Of a stretch of DNA of 64,000 nucleotides, positions 44,633 through 54,415 are shown piece after piece. The DNA is from Apoda limacodes (taxonomy: Eukaryota > Arthropoda > Insecta > Lepidoptera > Limacodidae). The position numbers were made by a program, and so were the translations under genes. Position 1 is the first letter of the stretch. Every line of letters starts with the position of its first letter. The stretch lies in assembly GCA_946406115.1 (NCBI GenBank), contig OX291557.1, positions 16,710,501 through 16,774,500 of the forward strand, given 5' to 3'. Below the pieces are notes generated by a model that saw only the letters and a list, made by a program, of their open reading frames with translations, made no database searches and had not been told where the DNA came from.

Positions 44633-45540
44633 CAGGGAGAACAGGGTAATGGGAGCCTACTAAGGGAAAGTTTTGATAAAAATCACGATTGTCAAAATTC
44701 TTGTAATTTTTAATATTCAACTCTTACCTTCATTAATAAAGTATACAATCACAGTTATAATCAACCACAGACACGTATTAAGGTACAATTACAGTTTTAA
44801 AAAAAAGTCAGTCGCTCCTATTACCCGACAAATGCGGCTAATGAGAGCCCATTTTAAGGCTCATACGGGAAATGGGAGCCATTATAATTACTCTTAAACC
44901 AAAAAATTAACAAAACTTACTTTAAACGAGACCTTAGTTATTGTAATTATCAATACAATAAAACTATTTGTAACACAAATTTGAAATTATTAATAGAAAA
45001 CTAAAGATCCAGACCGAAATGCCTCCTCTTTTGAAACAGATACCGCATCTAATGAATCCACCGTCCAAGAAGCTTTCGTGGTTGTTCGATTTCTTTTAAG
45101 TGGCATCTAAAACAAAAAATAAGGTAGATTACGGCTGTAAAATTATTAAACAAAGGTAAGCAAAAACTGGGCTACCATTAGCCGCTGACCACCATTTTGA
45201 CAAGTAATAATATAAATATTTATTTCTATTTTAAATCACAATTTAATTAATGGACCTCATAAGGATATGAATCTAGAGATATTATAAGCATAAATACAAT
45301 AAAATAAGAACATAATTTCATGCTTACCTTGATTGGCAGTTCACAATTTTTTGTAAGCGTGGAGCGAAAAACACACAATCGTCCCTCGGGACTAAAAGAA
45401 TGGCACCAACGGTTCGAGCGCGTCAGGTGAAGTATGCCGACAATTGACGAAAGCAACCAAGTGCTTACGATCGCGCTAATGTGCATGCGCTTCGTTCAAT
45501 CAACATAGCTCCCATTGCCCGACGGCCCTGCGTTCCCCTA
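44633..45540 (-). mobile_element. Decayed pogo-like DNA transposon
   Basis: The ends are imperfect inverted repeats. The left is 'cagggagaacagggtaatgg' and the right, read inward, is 'taggggaacgcagggccgtc' then 'gggcaatgggagc', with a deletion of about 9 bp on the left. The motif 'ggg.aatgggagc' occurs four times (44645 and 44868 plus strand, 44811 and 45508 minus strand), as subterminal repeats often do. Inside, on the minus strand, is the start of a transposase-like protein (see 44990-45106). Ends beginning CAG and this N-terminus point to the pogo/Tigger group. No duplication of TA is preserved. Most of the transposase is deleted. Confidence 0.6.
44990..45106 (-). pseudogene. Truncated pogo-like transposase N-terminus
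   Basis: The minus-strand ATG at 45104-45106 opens MPLKRNRTTTKASWTVDSLD and stops after 38 codons. The 'M..KR.R....(S/G)SW....L..A' pattern resembles the N-terminal helix-turn-helix (psq-type) DNA-binding domain of pogo-like transposases. The segment after residue 22 no longer fits and the catalytic DDE part is absent. Just upstream is 'tttgttttag', a 3' splice-like site. An upstream ATG frame (45486-45328) ends in 'aag|gtaagc', and removal of the 221-nt interval 45107-45327 would keep it in phase. That splice is inferred. Confidence 0.5.
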
Positions 45541-45980
45541 CTTTTGGATACTTATATTAATAGATGATTTTCCAAATAAGGTTAAAATACCGCTACACCA
45601 ACAAAAATAATCCAGTAGGAATATATTTTCTTTTTCTATTTTACTCCCTAATGGATGGTTTATCAAAAAACGGTAACTCAACTTAAGGCTGCGGTATATG
45701 CTACAGCGCGAAAATACGCCGTTTTTGTGCAAATTTTGTGGCTAAACTATTGCATCTAAAGGATTGAAAAAAAAAAAAGGTTATAGAACTGGCTTTTGTC
45801 TAGTGCATTACCTTACTGAATAATATTCATTTATTGTATTTATTGCAATAAAAACTCTGGAAGTGACCATTGTTTCAACACTTGTGCAAATTTTTAAAGC
45901 GTGTTTTGCATTTGTTTGTAATGAAAATTGGTTAAATAATTAGAATAGCTTATTATCTAGTGCCTGGACTCTAAGTTGTA
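45541..45980. other. Spacer
   Basis: 45693-45745 on the minus strand is a copy of the 'gcacaaaaacggcgt' small repeat. No gene. Confidence 0.5.
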
Positions 45981-46190
45981 GCAAAAAGTCAATAAATGTG
46001 ACTACATAACGGTAATAACGTTAAATTCCATACAAAAAATTAAAAGTTTCAAGGCGTCATTACGGTATAAATTACTTGAGAAGTATATAACATATATATC
46101 TCATAGTAATGTATATGACATTATCTAATGATTTATAATACATTTACATACACAACTTTAGAATTACAGAAATTAGCTTTCTGGCCTATA
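45981..46190 (+). mobile_element. Dispersed element ending 'agtcgggtaaaaa', copy 2 (partial)
   Basis: 'aaatgtgactacataacggt', 'aaaattaaaagtttcaagg', 'gcgtcattacggtataaatt' and 'aaattagctttctggcctat' follow the minus-strand text of 6945-7165 closely. The terminal half with the 'agtcggg' tail is missing. Confidence 0.8.
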
Positions 46191-46925
46191 TCACCCTCTT
46201 AAGCCTTTTAAGTTAACTTATGTCAAAAGGCCACTTTCATGTATTTAAATTCCAAAATAATGAATTTTTCATCCTACTTTTAACTCCTTTTTTACCCCCT
46301 TATACATAATCCTTAGTTGTATAAGGCACCCACATCCACTTTAAAAAAAAATTCAACTGACAGAAATTCCGTTCCTATTTTCAAAAATAGATATATCTTT
46401 TATAAATTTTAAATTATACTTATCATCATCAGAACTCACTACATGCAAAGATACCTACTTAATATACATCTGGCAGTAAAAGAAGCTATTTAAAAAAGAA
46501 AACAGAAAGCAAAAATATGAACATTGTTGGTACTCGATCTACATAATCCTAAGAAAAGCTTCTTACCATAAATAATACGTGTAGAAAGATAATAGTGCGT
46601 GTGGCGTGCGTAGGCGCAGCGGATCGACAGCCCTATACTGATTGTAAATCAGTGCAGGCTGGAAAACTATTATTGGCGCTGCTACCCTGACTGATGTTTG
46701 GACACAGCTAGCAGATAGTTATCGTTAATAAATACCCACTTCTCTAGTTCCCCGTAAATAGCAACTTTGTTTAGTTTTATTATGTAGGTTTAGTTGTCTT
46801 AAATGAGTTCAAGAATTAAATTCAGCAAAAACACATAAGTAGTGTCTTTAAATTAATTGACGAAATTGTAATGATGTTAAAGAAGGTAGAAAGAATAAAC
46901 TGCAATGTTCTGGTGGTATGAATCT
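46191..46925. other. Spacer with a GC-richer patch
   Basis: 46595-46740 contains 'gtggcgtgcgtaggcgcagc', the 7-bp hairpin 'actgatt' / 'aatcagt' (46638-46654) and 'gatagttatcgttaataaat'. It may be regulatory. No gene. Confidence 0.4.
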
Positions 46926-46939
46926 CATTCAACGTAACA

Positions 46940-47010
46940 CACTAGTTGATCTGTTGGTGTAGGGGATATAGATTAGGGTCGGAGTTCGAATTCCGGCTCG
47001 CGCATGAATT
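46940..47010 (+). mobile_element. tRNA-like SINE head (type S3)
   Basis: 'gatctgttggtgtagggg' stands where an A box would be and 'ggagttcgaattccggctcg' is a good B box and T-arm (46981-47000). A short T-run follows. No full cloverleaf can be drawn, so I read a SINE, not a tRNA gene. Confidence 0.55.
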
Positions 47011-47285
47011 TTTTTTGGTCACCGTAATACCTTACTAGTTTGCGGTCAGGATAGAAGGTCTTTCAAAATCGTCTATTAAAAGCCTAATAAAAACGTAACT
47101 TGCGTCATTTACTAGAAGGTCCATAGAATAAAAAACAAAGTTGCAAAAGAAAATGGCAAAAGCAAAAGGACCAATTTAAAATACGTTTAATAAATCCTTT
47201 GCGTACTTAAGAAAACAAAACAAACAAGAGGCGAGGTAGTGTCCTAATAGAGAAATTACTTAGTATAAAATAAACATAAAGGTGT
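47011..47285. other. Spacer
   Basis: Possibly the body of the preceding SINE. Nothing else recognised. Confidence 0.4.
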
Positions 47286-47470
47286 GTAGGTACATATTAT
47301 TGTAAAGTGATAGGGCTGCGGCCGCGTCCCCACGTGCAAACACGTCCGCCGTGTTGATTGTAATTTGTAGTGCGCGAGAGCATGTCCAGACCTTAGCTCC
47401 AGGAAGATTCTGCAAATAAGTAACAGTACCAACGTCATGACTAAATAACAAATAATGTTAGGCACTGCTT
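47286..47470. promoter_or_regulatory. GC-richer island with E-box
   Basis: 'ggctgcggccgcgtccccac' leads into 'cacgtgcaaacacgtc' (CACGTG E-box and a half-palindrome), then 'tgttgattgtaatttgtag'. Frames here overlap on two phases of the minus strand and are not accepted. Confidence 0.3.
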
Positions 47471-48335
47471 TGATGTGTTATTTATTTTAATTCATTAAAT
47501 ATTTTAATAGCATTTTTAGAAAAATATTTGTATCAGTACATTATTACATAACGCGAAAATTTAAAAACTTATATTACATAGTAATAAGTTTTATTAATCT
47601 CAAATCTTTACTCTAGAAACGCTATGATTATTAGTTCGTTTAGTATTAACAGAAAAAATCGTTCTCAATCAGGCCATTAAACCCTATGATTTTGTATTTT
47701 TGACCTTTATATTTTTATCTAAAACATATTCATTATCAAATAGGATAATTTTGTTAACTATTGCGGTTACAAAACCTTCTTGTTTTTCGCAAGTATAAAA
47801 ACAAGCTATATATAGTTACATTAACGTACGTTCTATAAGGATATATATAAATGAGCACCCAAAAGATTAAAAATAAAAAAGTTATAATAAATAAAACTTT
47901 TTAACCTTATACGTAATTTAAAAAATGTAATTTATTTATTAAAAATGTGTAATTTTAACAAAATTTCAGTCTTTAATAACTGCATCTAATTTTAGTTTCT
48001 AAATTAAATAAATTATTATTATATATTAATGACCTTTAGTAGCAAGTAATAATACTAAACCAAGTAATAATAACAAAACTGTTTTTGATCGTGAGCCCAA
48101 ATCATATTCGAATAAGGTAGAAGGCAAAAACGTCAGCTATAATTTCTAATAAAATTGCTATTTTATTTTATATTTACCTGTATGGCCGATAAACAATATT
48201 AACAGAACTTCTACCAACTTATAAGCAGATGCTATGTAGGTACCTTTATAAAGTCAATAGACCTATGTCTAAAAATATAACTAACATTAAAACAGTAGGC
48301 AACTAAAAATATTCAAATGTAATAACAGAATAGAC
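47471..48335. other. Very AT-rich spacer
   Basis: Simple A/T runs, no gene, no repeat recognised. Confidence 0.55.
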
Positions 48336-48337
48336 CT

Positions 48338-48520
48338 TCGTCCTTTGTCTCCGTTGTAGCGGGCGATCGCGTAATTTATAACGCGCCCAAGGCGTGTTGT
48401 CCGCCGAGGATTAGTCCATCACAGCCCGGAGTTTATGCAAGTAATGCCGCGAAATACAGCACCGCCTTAATTGGAACACGCGATTAAACATAATTAGTTA
48501 TAAATCGAATTATATTAACT
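48338..48520. promoter_or_regulatory. GC-richer island, candidate enhancer
   Basis: 'cgtcctttgtctccgttgta' (Sox-type CTTTGT), 'gggcgatcgcgtaatttata', 'gaggattagtcc' (GGATTA), 'gagtttatgcaag', 'ccttaattgg' and 'gcgattaaacataattag' in about 180 bp. It is sharply bounded by AT-rich DNA and has no frame. It is one of the more convincing conserved-element candidates. Confidence 0.4.
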
Positions 48521-48825
48521 TTATGATCACCCACTAATTCAATACACACTTATGTACTGCAGTTATATAAATGGTAAGAAGGGTATATTGGATTACCTTA
48601 TGGACTTTAGTTAAATTGAAAATTAAGTTTTCTGTAATGAAAATTCTTTAAACTAGGAAAGTGATTATTTCATAAAAAAAAATAACTTAACATCAATTTC
48701 TAAAGCATCCAAGTTGCCATACAAATAAGTTTTGCATTAACATTTTTTTAATTGAGTATTTACTTCAATATGTTTTGTTTAACTATAATATATAAATAAA
48801 TTAGTATAAATATAACTTTAACGTA
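48521..48825. other. AT-rich spacer
   Basis: Nothing recognised. Confidence 0.5.
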
Positions 48826-48826
48826 T

Positions 48827-48844
48827 AGGTCAGGTCAGTGACCT
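48827..48844. promoter_or_regulatory. Perfect IR1 ecdysone-type response element
   Basis: 'aggtcaggtcagtgacct' holds AGGTCA, one base, and TGACCT (48832-48844), the inverted repeat with 1-bp spacing that is the optimal binding site for EcR/Usp. An overlapping AGGTCA at 48827-48832 adds a third half-site in direct orientation. The motif knowledge is established. Function here is inference, since no promoter is visible nearby. Confidence 0.5.
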
Positions 48845-48849
48845 TGTCT

Positions 48850-50090
48850 TCTGCGCAGGGATAGATCAAGAGTTCCCACGGGTATATTTTTTTCTGTGAA
48901 CCTGTCTTTCTTACGCAGGTACCAAACATACATAGATTTGATTTTTAGCATTGGGATAGCTGTAAAAATAAAAAAGAACATAGAATTCTCTAATTACGAT
49001 CAAGAGTGCCCATGAGAATAGTTTTTTTCTGCAAGTGAAACCGTTAGGAAAATCGTATAAAATATAAATCCAAAATATTTTGAACTTTAAATAAAATAAT
49101 TGTGAATAACCTCGTTATACATTTGGTAACTAACTCCAATGAATTCATTTTTTGTCTTATGACATCCTAGCTTAAGTCAAATTTGTGGAATTTAAGTATT
49201 ATTACGAAAGACCGTTACCTAGATGAAGAGTGCTTCTAAATTATCCAAAATAAAACTATTAATTATGGAAATATGGTTGACGACTTCTTTCGAAGCAGAA
49301 TTGTGTGGGCGGAATACTAATGTCAAGATTATTAATTTAAATAAAACTTAATGCATAATAAATAAGTAAATTACGCCGATTAAATTAAAACAGATTCGAA
49401 GAAATACCTTTGCTACATTTTAATAGTTCAAAAACTTTTATTTCTTCCTTTCTAAATGTTATCTTATCTATATATAAATGTCACAATAATTTAAAACTTC
49501 TATGAAGGATATTTTGAACATTGTTTTTCGCATATTTAAGTATACAATATCACAATAACTAATTGACGCAGCATAAATACATTAAATTTATTTATACTAA
49601 ATAACACGCCGTTCAAGTTATAATCCGGTGAAATTTATAAATCTTTATATTATAAAAAGGTAAAATTTGTTTGTTTGTAATCTCTTGAACTACTTAACTA
49701 ATATTATTTATATTTACTCTTCTACCTCTAATAAAAAATACATTATTCCTGAGCAACATACCTATAGGCTATGTTTTAATTTAATCTGTATATATATAAC
49801 CTTGAATTTAAGACTATTTTCTTTATTTTTAAGTTACTTTTAATTATTGTTATAATTATCTATTTTTATTTAATTTTAATTTGGTATAATTTAATTTAAA
49901 AATTAGATTTACTTTAGTTTATTTATCTAATTCACTTATTATTGTTATACCTTCTATTTATACAACTACAAAGCTACATATATATGTCCTACCGACTAGA
50001 AATATAAATCATTCGTACGCTGACTTGTATCTACGCAGGTACTCGAAGTACAGTTACCAGTAACTACCAAAGAAGATTTTTTTTTTATTA
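48850..50090. other. Spacer with repeat scraps
   Basis: 'gatcaagagttcccacgggt' (48866) and 'gatcaagagtgcccatgaga' (48998), each followed by a T-run and 'ctg', are a direct duplication about 132 bp apart, probably scraps of repeat B. 49640-49770 is a decayed relative of repeat C. The rest is AT-rich. No gene. Confidence 0.5.
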
Positions 50091-50250
50091 AAAATTTCAT
50101 GCTCTTTAGCCTACCAGCTGGGTCCTTGATTTTATTTCGAAGGGTTTCTCGTAAGAATTCTACAGCGATAAGCAAATACTGCGCGGACAAAGGCAAAAAT
50201 ATATAATGTATATAGTACCTACTCCGCTGCGTTTTAATACCGCAACGCAC
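50091..50250 (-). mobile_element. Scrap of dispersed repeat B
   Basis: 'cgaagggtttctcgtaagaa' and 'tctacagcgataagcaaat' resemble the 'cctacgccgataaccgaa' end of repeat B in minus orientation. Low identity. Confidence 0.4.
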
Positions 50251-50394
50251 GGAAACCTTTTTGAAACATAGCATGGTCATTTTGTCGATATGAAGTTATA
50301 AAGCTTTACATAAAGTGTGTATGAGATGAATAAATGATTCCATACACACTCTTGATCCTTATAAAATACTGGATCGGATGAAATGAAAAAAGTT

Positions 50395-50760
50395 TTGAAA
50401 TAATCTCTACAAAGAATCTTGAACAGTTTTCCAGGACCATTTTCTTGTAGCTATACCGATTATGGAAGCTGCCCCTACTGACCCCTTTGAAATGTTCATC
50501 CTATTATGTGAGTTGTAGATAGCCTTTCTGCTACAAGTCGTTTTAAGCAGAAACCTTTGCAGCAAAGTCACAGATCTTCGGCCAGTCTTGAGTCTGCTGC
50601 ATCCATCGGCCTCCAGCGTCACTAACCAGATCGTCTGTCCACCTAGTAAGAGACTTTCCCACGCGGCGTGTTTCAGTCCCTAGTTATCACTCGAGAACCT
50701 TTCTTCCTCATTAGGTATCGGTTCGAGAAACAAAGTGGCCTGCCCATTGCCACATGATAA
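50395..50760 (-). pseudogene. RTE-type retrotransposon, C-terminal relic
   Basis: On the minus strand one frame reads RWTDDLVSDAGGRWMQQTQD and then WPKICDFAAKVSA before a stop at 50543-50545. It matches the 'RWTDDL....GSRWMQ.AQDR..W' end of RTE-type polyproteins. Upstream, 'tgggcaggccactttgtttc' and neighbouring text correspond to the WAGH segment but in another frame, so at least one frameshift has occurred. Polymerase and endonuclease are absent. It lies about 180 bp from the SAP-exon element. Confidence 0.85.
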
Positions 50761-50936
50761 CTATTAAAATGCAAAAATACCTATACTATAGTCTCTTCAT
50801 ATGTTACTGGGCGTATTCGAACCTTTTCAGGAGCCCAGCAGTCAGGTACCACAGGTTACCTAAGGTAACACGTGTCATCACAATGAGAAGTTTTCCGAGA
50901 CGAATTAAGAAAAAAAAATAGTTCTAAAATATAGAC

Positions 50937-51347
50937 TAGATGGCGTTGACTCGACAAGGTGTATTTTTTTTTAAACATATGGTATGTTTATCCTCTGTAA
51001 AACGTTGTGATTCTTTTCTATCCCTAGGTGCTCTTAGATATAAAGTTTACCTCTGTGCTGGGAACTCTTATTCGTTATTTTGTTGTTACTTTGTTATTTG
51101 ATGATGAGTAAGAATTACGGATCATGGTCTGTAGCAGACCTAAAACAAGAGCTCCGGAAGCGCAGCGTGAAAGTTACAGGGAAAAAATGTCAAGAGGTAC
51201 GTTCTTTTTTATTTCAAATGCGGGAAAATACCATATGATAAAGCCACATAATTATTTATGATGTATAGGCCCTTGTTTGAATTTGGAACACAGCCTAGTC
51301 ACTAAGTTCCAGAAAAAAAATGCTCCTTGTTGGTTCAACGCCATCTA
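50937..51347 (+). mobile_element. TIR element carrying a SAP-domain exon
   Basis: Both ends start 'tagatggcgttga' and match over 30 of 35 positions as inverted repeats (50937-50971 and 51313-51347), ending in T-runs. The 411-bp interior carries a short first-exon-like coding piece on the plus strand. The arrangement (inverted end, promoter-like AT-rich leader, ATG exon, splice donor, then the other end) is that of an internally deleted copy of a larger element. The outermost base is not fixed and no target duplication is evident. I cannot name the superfamily. Confidence 0.7.
51101..51196 (+). CDS. SAP-domain first exon inside TIR element
   Basis: The ATG at 51101 opens MMSKNYG followed by SWSVADLKQELRKRSVKVTG and KKCQE, 32 codons, then 'gag|gtacgt', a good 5' splice site. 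The pattern W.V.DLK.EL.KR...V.GKK is the first two-thirds of a SAP domain, a helix-extended-helix DNA-binding fold of about 35 residues. The final 'LVERL' helix would be encoded by the next exon, which is absent. Without splicing the frame runs on to TGA at 51236-51238 (45 residues). SAP domains at the N-terminus are known in nuclear chromatin proteins and in several transposon-derived insect proteins. Here the TIR flanks indicate a transposon gene remnant, not a host gene. Whether it is expressed is unknown. Confidence 0.65.
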
Positions 51348-51349
51348 CC

Positions 51350-52430
51350 TAAACTTTTAAAACTTTTTTTTTTGAAATTTCAGCCTTTGGAAAATCTCTC
51401 ATTTCTGTAATTAGACTCTTTATCGAATAAAATTATTTAAAAATATACCACAATAGTAATCAAAACATTTCTCATTTTTTGTAACTTTAAAATGGCAACA
51501 CTTCGCATTAATCCAATTTATTAAATTGGTTTTATTAGAGGTCGAATATTTAAGTGCATGAGTATCAATTAATATGTATATTTCAACCTTTACAAAATTG
51601 TATCAACACAAGGTCAATGGCAAGTTTACAAAATAAATTTTAATATTAATATTTCACTAAAGTCTGAGGCGTCAGTGGAGTGGAGTCCAAGTTTTGTAAT
51701 CTGTCCTATGGACTGCGCAATAGCTTCACAAAATTGACTATCCTTTAGAAAGTAAACCTGGGGTCTCTTTTCTATTTCTATCAATTTCCGCCATTTTGTT
51801 TGTTAATGTTTATAAAGAGTATAAACAAGTTATAAAGAGATATGAGATGAAAGGTTCGCTTTGCCTCTGTAACACTTTTGCGCCCATTTATGTTTTCACA
51901 GCTGACTAGGAAATGCGATAGTTCTCTAAGTCTATGGTATATTATACTATAGTAGATTGAACTAGATTGCACAGCAAGAGAATGAATTTCATGCGATGTA
52001 TGTAGGTCCTTTAAGAAACAGTACTACGTGATAGAAAAATCGAGTAAAAACCAGGATGACGCGATATGTAACTAAGCGTGCGCGAGAAGTGCAACTATAT
52101 CTCAACTTATTAAGGTGTTCATTAAAATAAATTAATAGTTTGTTACATATCATTGTTATCAAAAATGCTTATCTTAGGTTCTAAAGCACTATCACGGCTA
52201 TGCTCTAGCAAAGTTGTAAACTAGTAGCATTTACCACTTTGAAGATTTGTTTGCCAAAACTTTCAGAAAACAGTGAAAAGGGGTTAGTTTAGGATTTTTT
52301 TTATCGAACAAAGGCTTATTTATCGTTTTTTCGTGTTTTCAGGATTTGAACCATATCCTGAAGAACTCATTCCTTAAATTTAAGTCGGATCTGCTCAGCG
52401 GATCCGGAGAAACATTTGCCAAAAAAAAAT
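51350..52430. other. Spacer
   Basis: No gene. 51660-51760 is a little GC-richer ('gtctgaggcgtcagtggagt'). A 63-codon frame at 51781-51972 (minus) is not recognisable. Confidence 0.45.
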
Positions 52431-52570
52431 GAAATTTAGGTAGTATATAGCCTTTCAAGTGGTAGTTAAGAGAGAGACTGTGAGTAGCCAAGTAGTCTAT
52501 AGTTAAACCCCAAGCGTAGCGAGCCGAAAGGTTCAAGAATTTATCCTAAGGGCAGCAAGGAATTCTAAGG
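52430..52570 (-). repeat. 'ccctcgct' dispersed repeat, copy 3
   Basis: Read on the minus strand it gives 'tcggctcgctacgcttgggg' and 'tagactacttggctactcac', matching 'ctcgctacgcttgtgattc' and 'ggactacttcgctagctc' near the window start. Confidence 0.5.
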
Positions 52571-53537
52571 TATAAGATAATTTTTTTACAAGTTTATGCA
52601 CCCTGATGCTTACTACTAATTATGAGAAAATAACTCACCTTGTTGAACACGTATTTTGAGACGTTTAATTAGGTCATAATTTCAAACACACAGTCTATAG
52701 ATAGCAATAACATAGGTAGGTATATAGCTATTAGTTTCATGCAATTCATATAACAAAACAATGACAAAAAATTAAAAGCAAATAACGAAATCCAATTCAA
52801 AACAATCCTTTTTTTTTTCAAAAGACTATGTCTTTAATTACAACCAGGAATTCCAGGTTATTATTTATTACTCAAAGAGTAATTGTTTTACTCATTGTTG
52901 AGTTATAATCGCCCGGTACAGTTTACCTTCCAGTTAACGTTCTCGTTGTGCTCTGAAACGACCTAAGGTGATTTTAATTTATTGACTAATGAGTCATCAT
53001 TTTCTGTAAATTCTAAATTTAAAACAGGTGTTTGTACACGCTATTCTGTGTAATAATATTTCTTTTTAGAGTGCCAGTGGTAAATTATTTACTCTTTTCT
53101 TTCAAACATCTCAATCAAAATTCCTCCACAAACGAAGTGCAAACCAACAATGTAAACAGTGAATGGTTTGTCGGGTTAGAACAAATCGTCTTCATATATC
53201 ACAACGTAAATGCTGTACTTTACCTTTTATGAAAGGTTTAACGCCTCTAGTTCGCACTAGGAACATATTCCCTGGTCGTTCTAAAGTTAACTATGCGGTA
53301 TTAAAGTCTTAGTATGAACTTTAAATTGTAATATTTTATTTTTACTTAGGTAATACTTGATTTCACAACAGTAAGCAGTAATAAATATAAAATAAATACT
53401 TAGTTTACTGCTTAATATATGAGCTATATAGGTAATAATAGTTTTTTTAGTATAAGGAGCGGGGTCTACTGTCTTTCAAGGCGAGGAACCTAGTTGTTAT
53501 ATTCGTTAATGCTTTTTTTTTCTGACTGTATACTGCA
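52571..53537. other. AT-rich spacer, presumptive intron side
   Basis: 'ttaattaggtcataat' (52665) is a monomeric nuclear-receptor-type site (T-A-GGTCA with AT extension). 53510-53538 forms the pyrimidine tract and 3' splice site before the candidate exon. No frame. Confidence 0.45.
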
Positions 53538-53538
53538 G

Positions 53539-53684
53539 TTGACTGATGCAGCCATTACTGCTCCACCGGGCTTCCTCAGCCCATATAGCACCCAATGCTC
53601 AAGGGCTCCCCGCGGGGGGAGCCTCGGCTTGGGTTGTCGCTCTTGGGGTCGTCCCTTCGACCAGCGTGAGCCTCGAACCCGAAG
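53539..53684 (+). CDS. Candidate orphan exon (GC-rich, splice-flanked)
   Basis: The block is preceded by a T-rich tract, a branch-like 'tctgac' and 'tactgcag', and followed by 'gaag|gtgagt', both near-consensus splice sites. One phase is open throughout the 146 nt (48 codons plus 2 nt), reading LTDAAITAPPGFLSPYSTQC, then RAPRGGSLGLGCRSWGRPF, and its first in-frame stop lies exactly across the donor. GC content is far above the flanks. The hairpin 'ggctcccc' / 'ggggagcc' (53604-53623) lies inside. I do not recognise the peptide. It could be a UTR exon, an lncRNA exon or an unrecognised repeat read on the other strand, where two frames are also partly open. Confidence 0.4.
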
Positions 53685-53757
53685 GTGAGTCAGCGCCAGT
53701 TCGTTGATGCTTGTATGTATGTATATTTTTACGATTTCAATTCCCAAAAAAATTATA

Positions 53758-53890
53758 ACCTGTGGCTAGCACACCCACATCAGAATGTGGGGAACGGCTT
53801 CATTTCACCACCAACTTTATTCTTAACAGGTGATTAGCACATCGCCGCAAAACTGTCTCTAGTACAGTGTGTCTGGACTAAGGTGGTTTT
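53758..53890. repeat. Repeat A, copy 2
   Basis: 'tgtggctagcacacccacat', 'cagaatgtggggaacggctt' and 'gtgtctggactaaggtggtt' follow copy 1 landmark by landmark. Confidence 0.7.
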
Positions 53891-54170
53891 ATATATCTCA
53901 CTTCAAATTGTAAATTACCAGCCTCGGAATAAAAGATAAAAAGCAAAATACAAGAATAGATACAAAATAATATTATAACTTTGCCAGTTCTTGACAAATT
54001 ATAAAAAGAAACGCATGATTTGGCAGTTTGTTGATACATTCCAAAAATCAAAGCATAGAATAAATTAACAAGCTCGTGCAAATGACAACTTCTTCGTTAA
54101 GCTGTTAGTTTAAGCTCGTTAATTTGAATTTTCAACGAAGCAAATTTCTTGTGTAAATTTATTAACAACT
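53891..54170. other. Spacer
   Basis: Nothing recognised. Confidence 0.5.
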
Positions 54171-54175
54171 AAACT

Positions 54176-54415
54176 TTGCCAGCGGCTCCGCCTGCCCAAG
54201 TTATACTAATGAAGTTTGCTAAAGCTGGTTATAATTATTCCCACGGGAACTTTTGAATTTTTCGGCATAAAAAGTAGCCCGTGTGCTATTCCAGGACCTA
54301 ACATATACTTACATATACACATATGTGCCAAGTTTCATCCCGATCCGTCCAGTGGTTGAAGCGTGATTGAGTAAAAAACATCCAGACATAGTTTCACATT
54401 CATAATATTAGCAGG
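54176..54415 (+). mobile_element. Dispersed repeat B, copy 3
   Basis: 'ttgccagcggctccgcctgc', 'attcccacgggaac', 'aaaaagtagcccgtgtgcta', 'gtgccaagtttcatcccgat' and the end 'cataatattagcagg' are the family landmarks. Decayed but full length. Confidence 0.85.
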
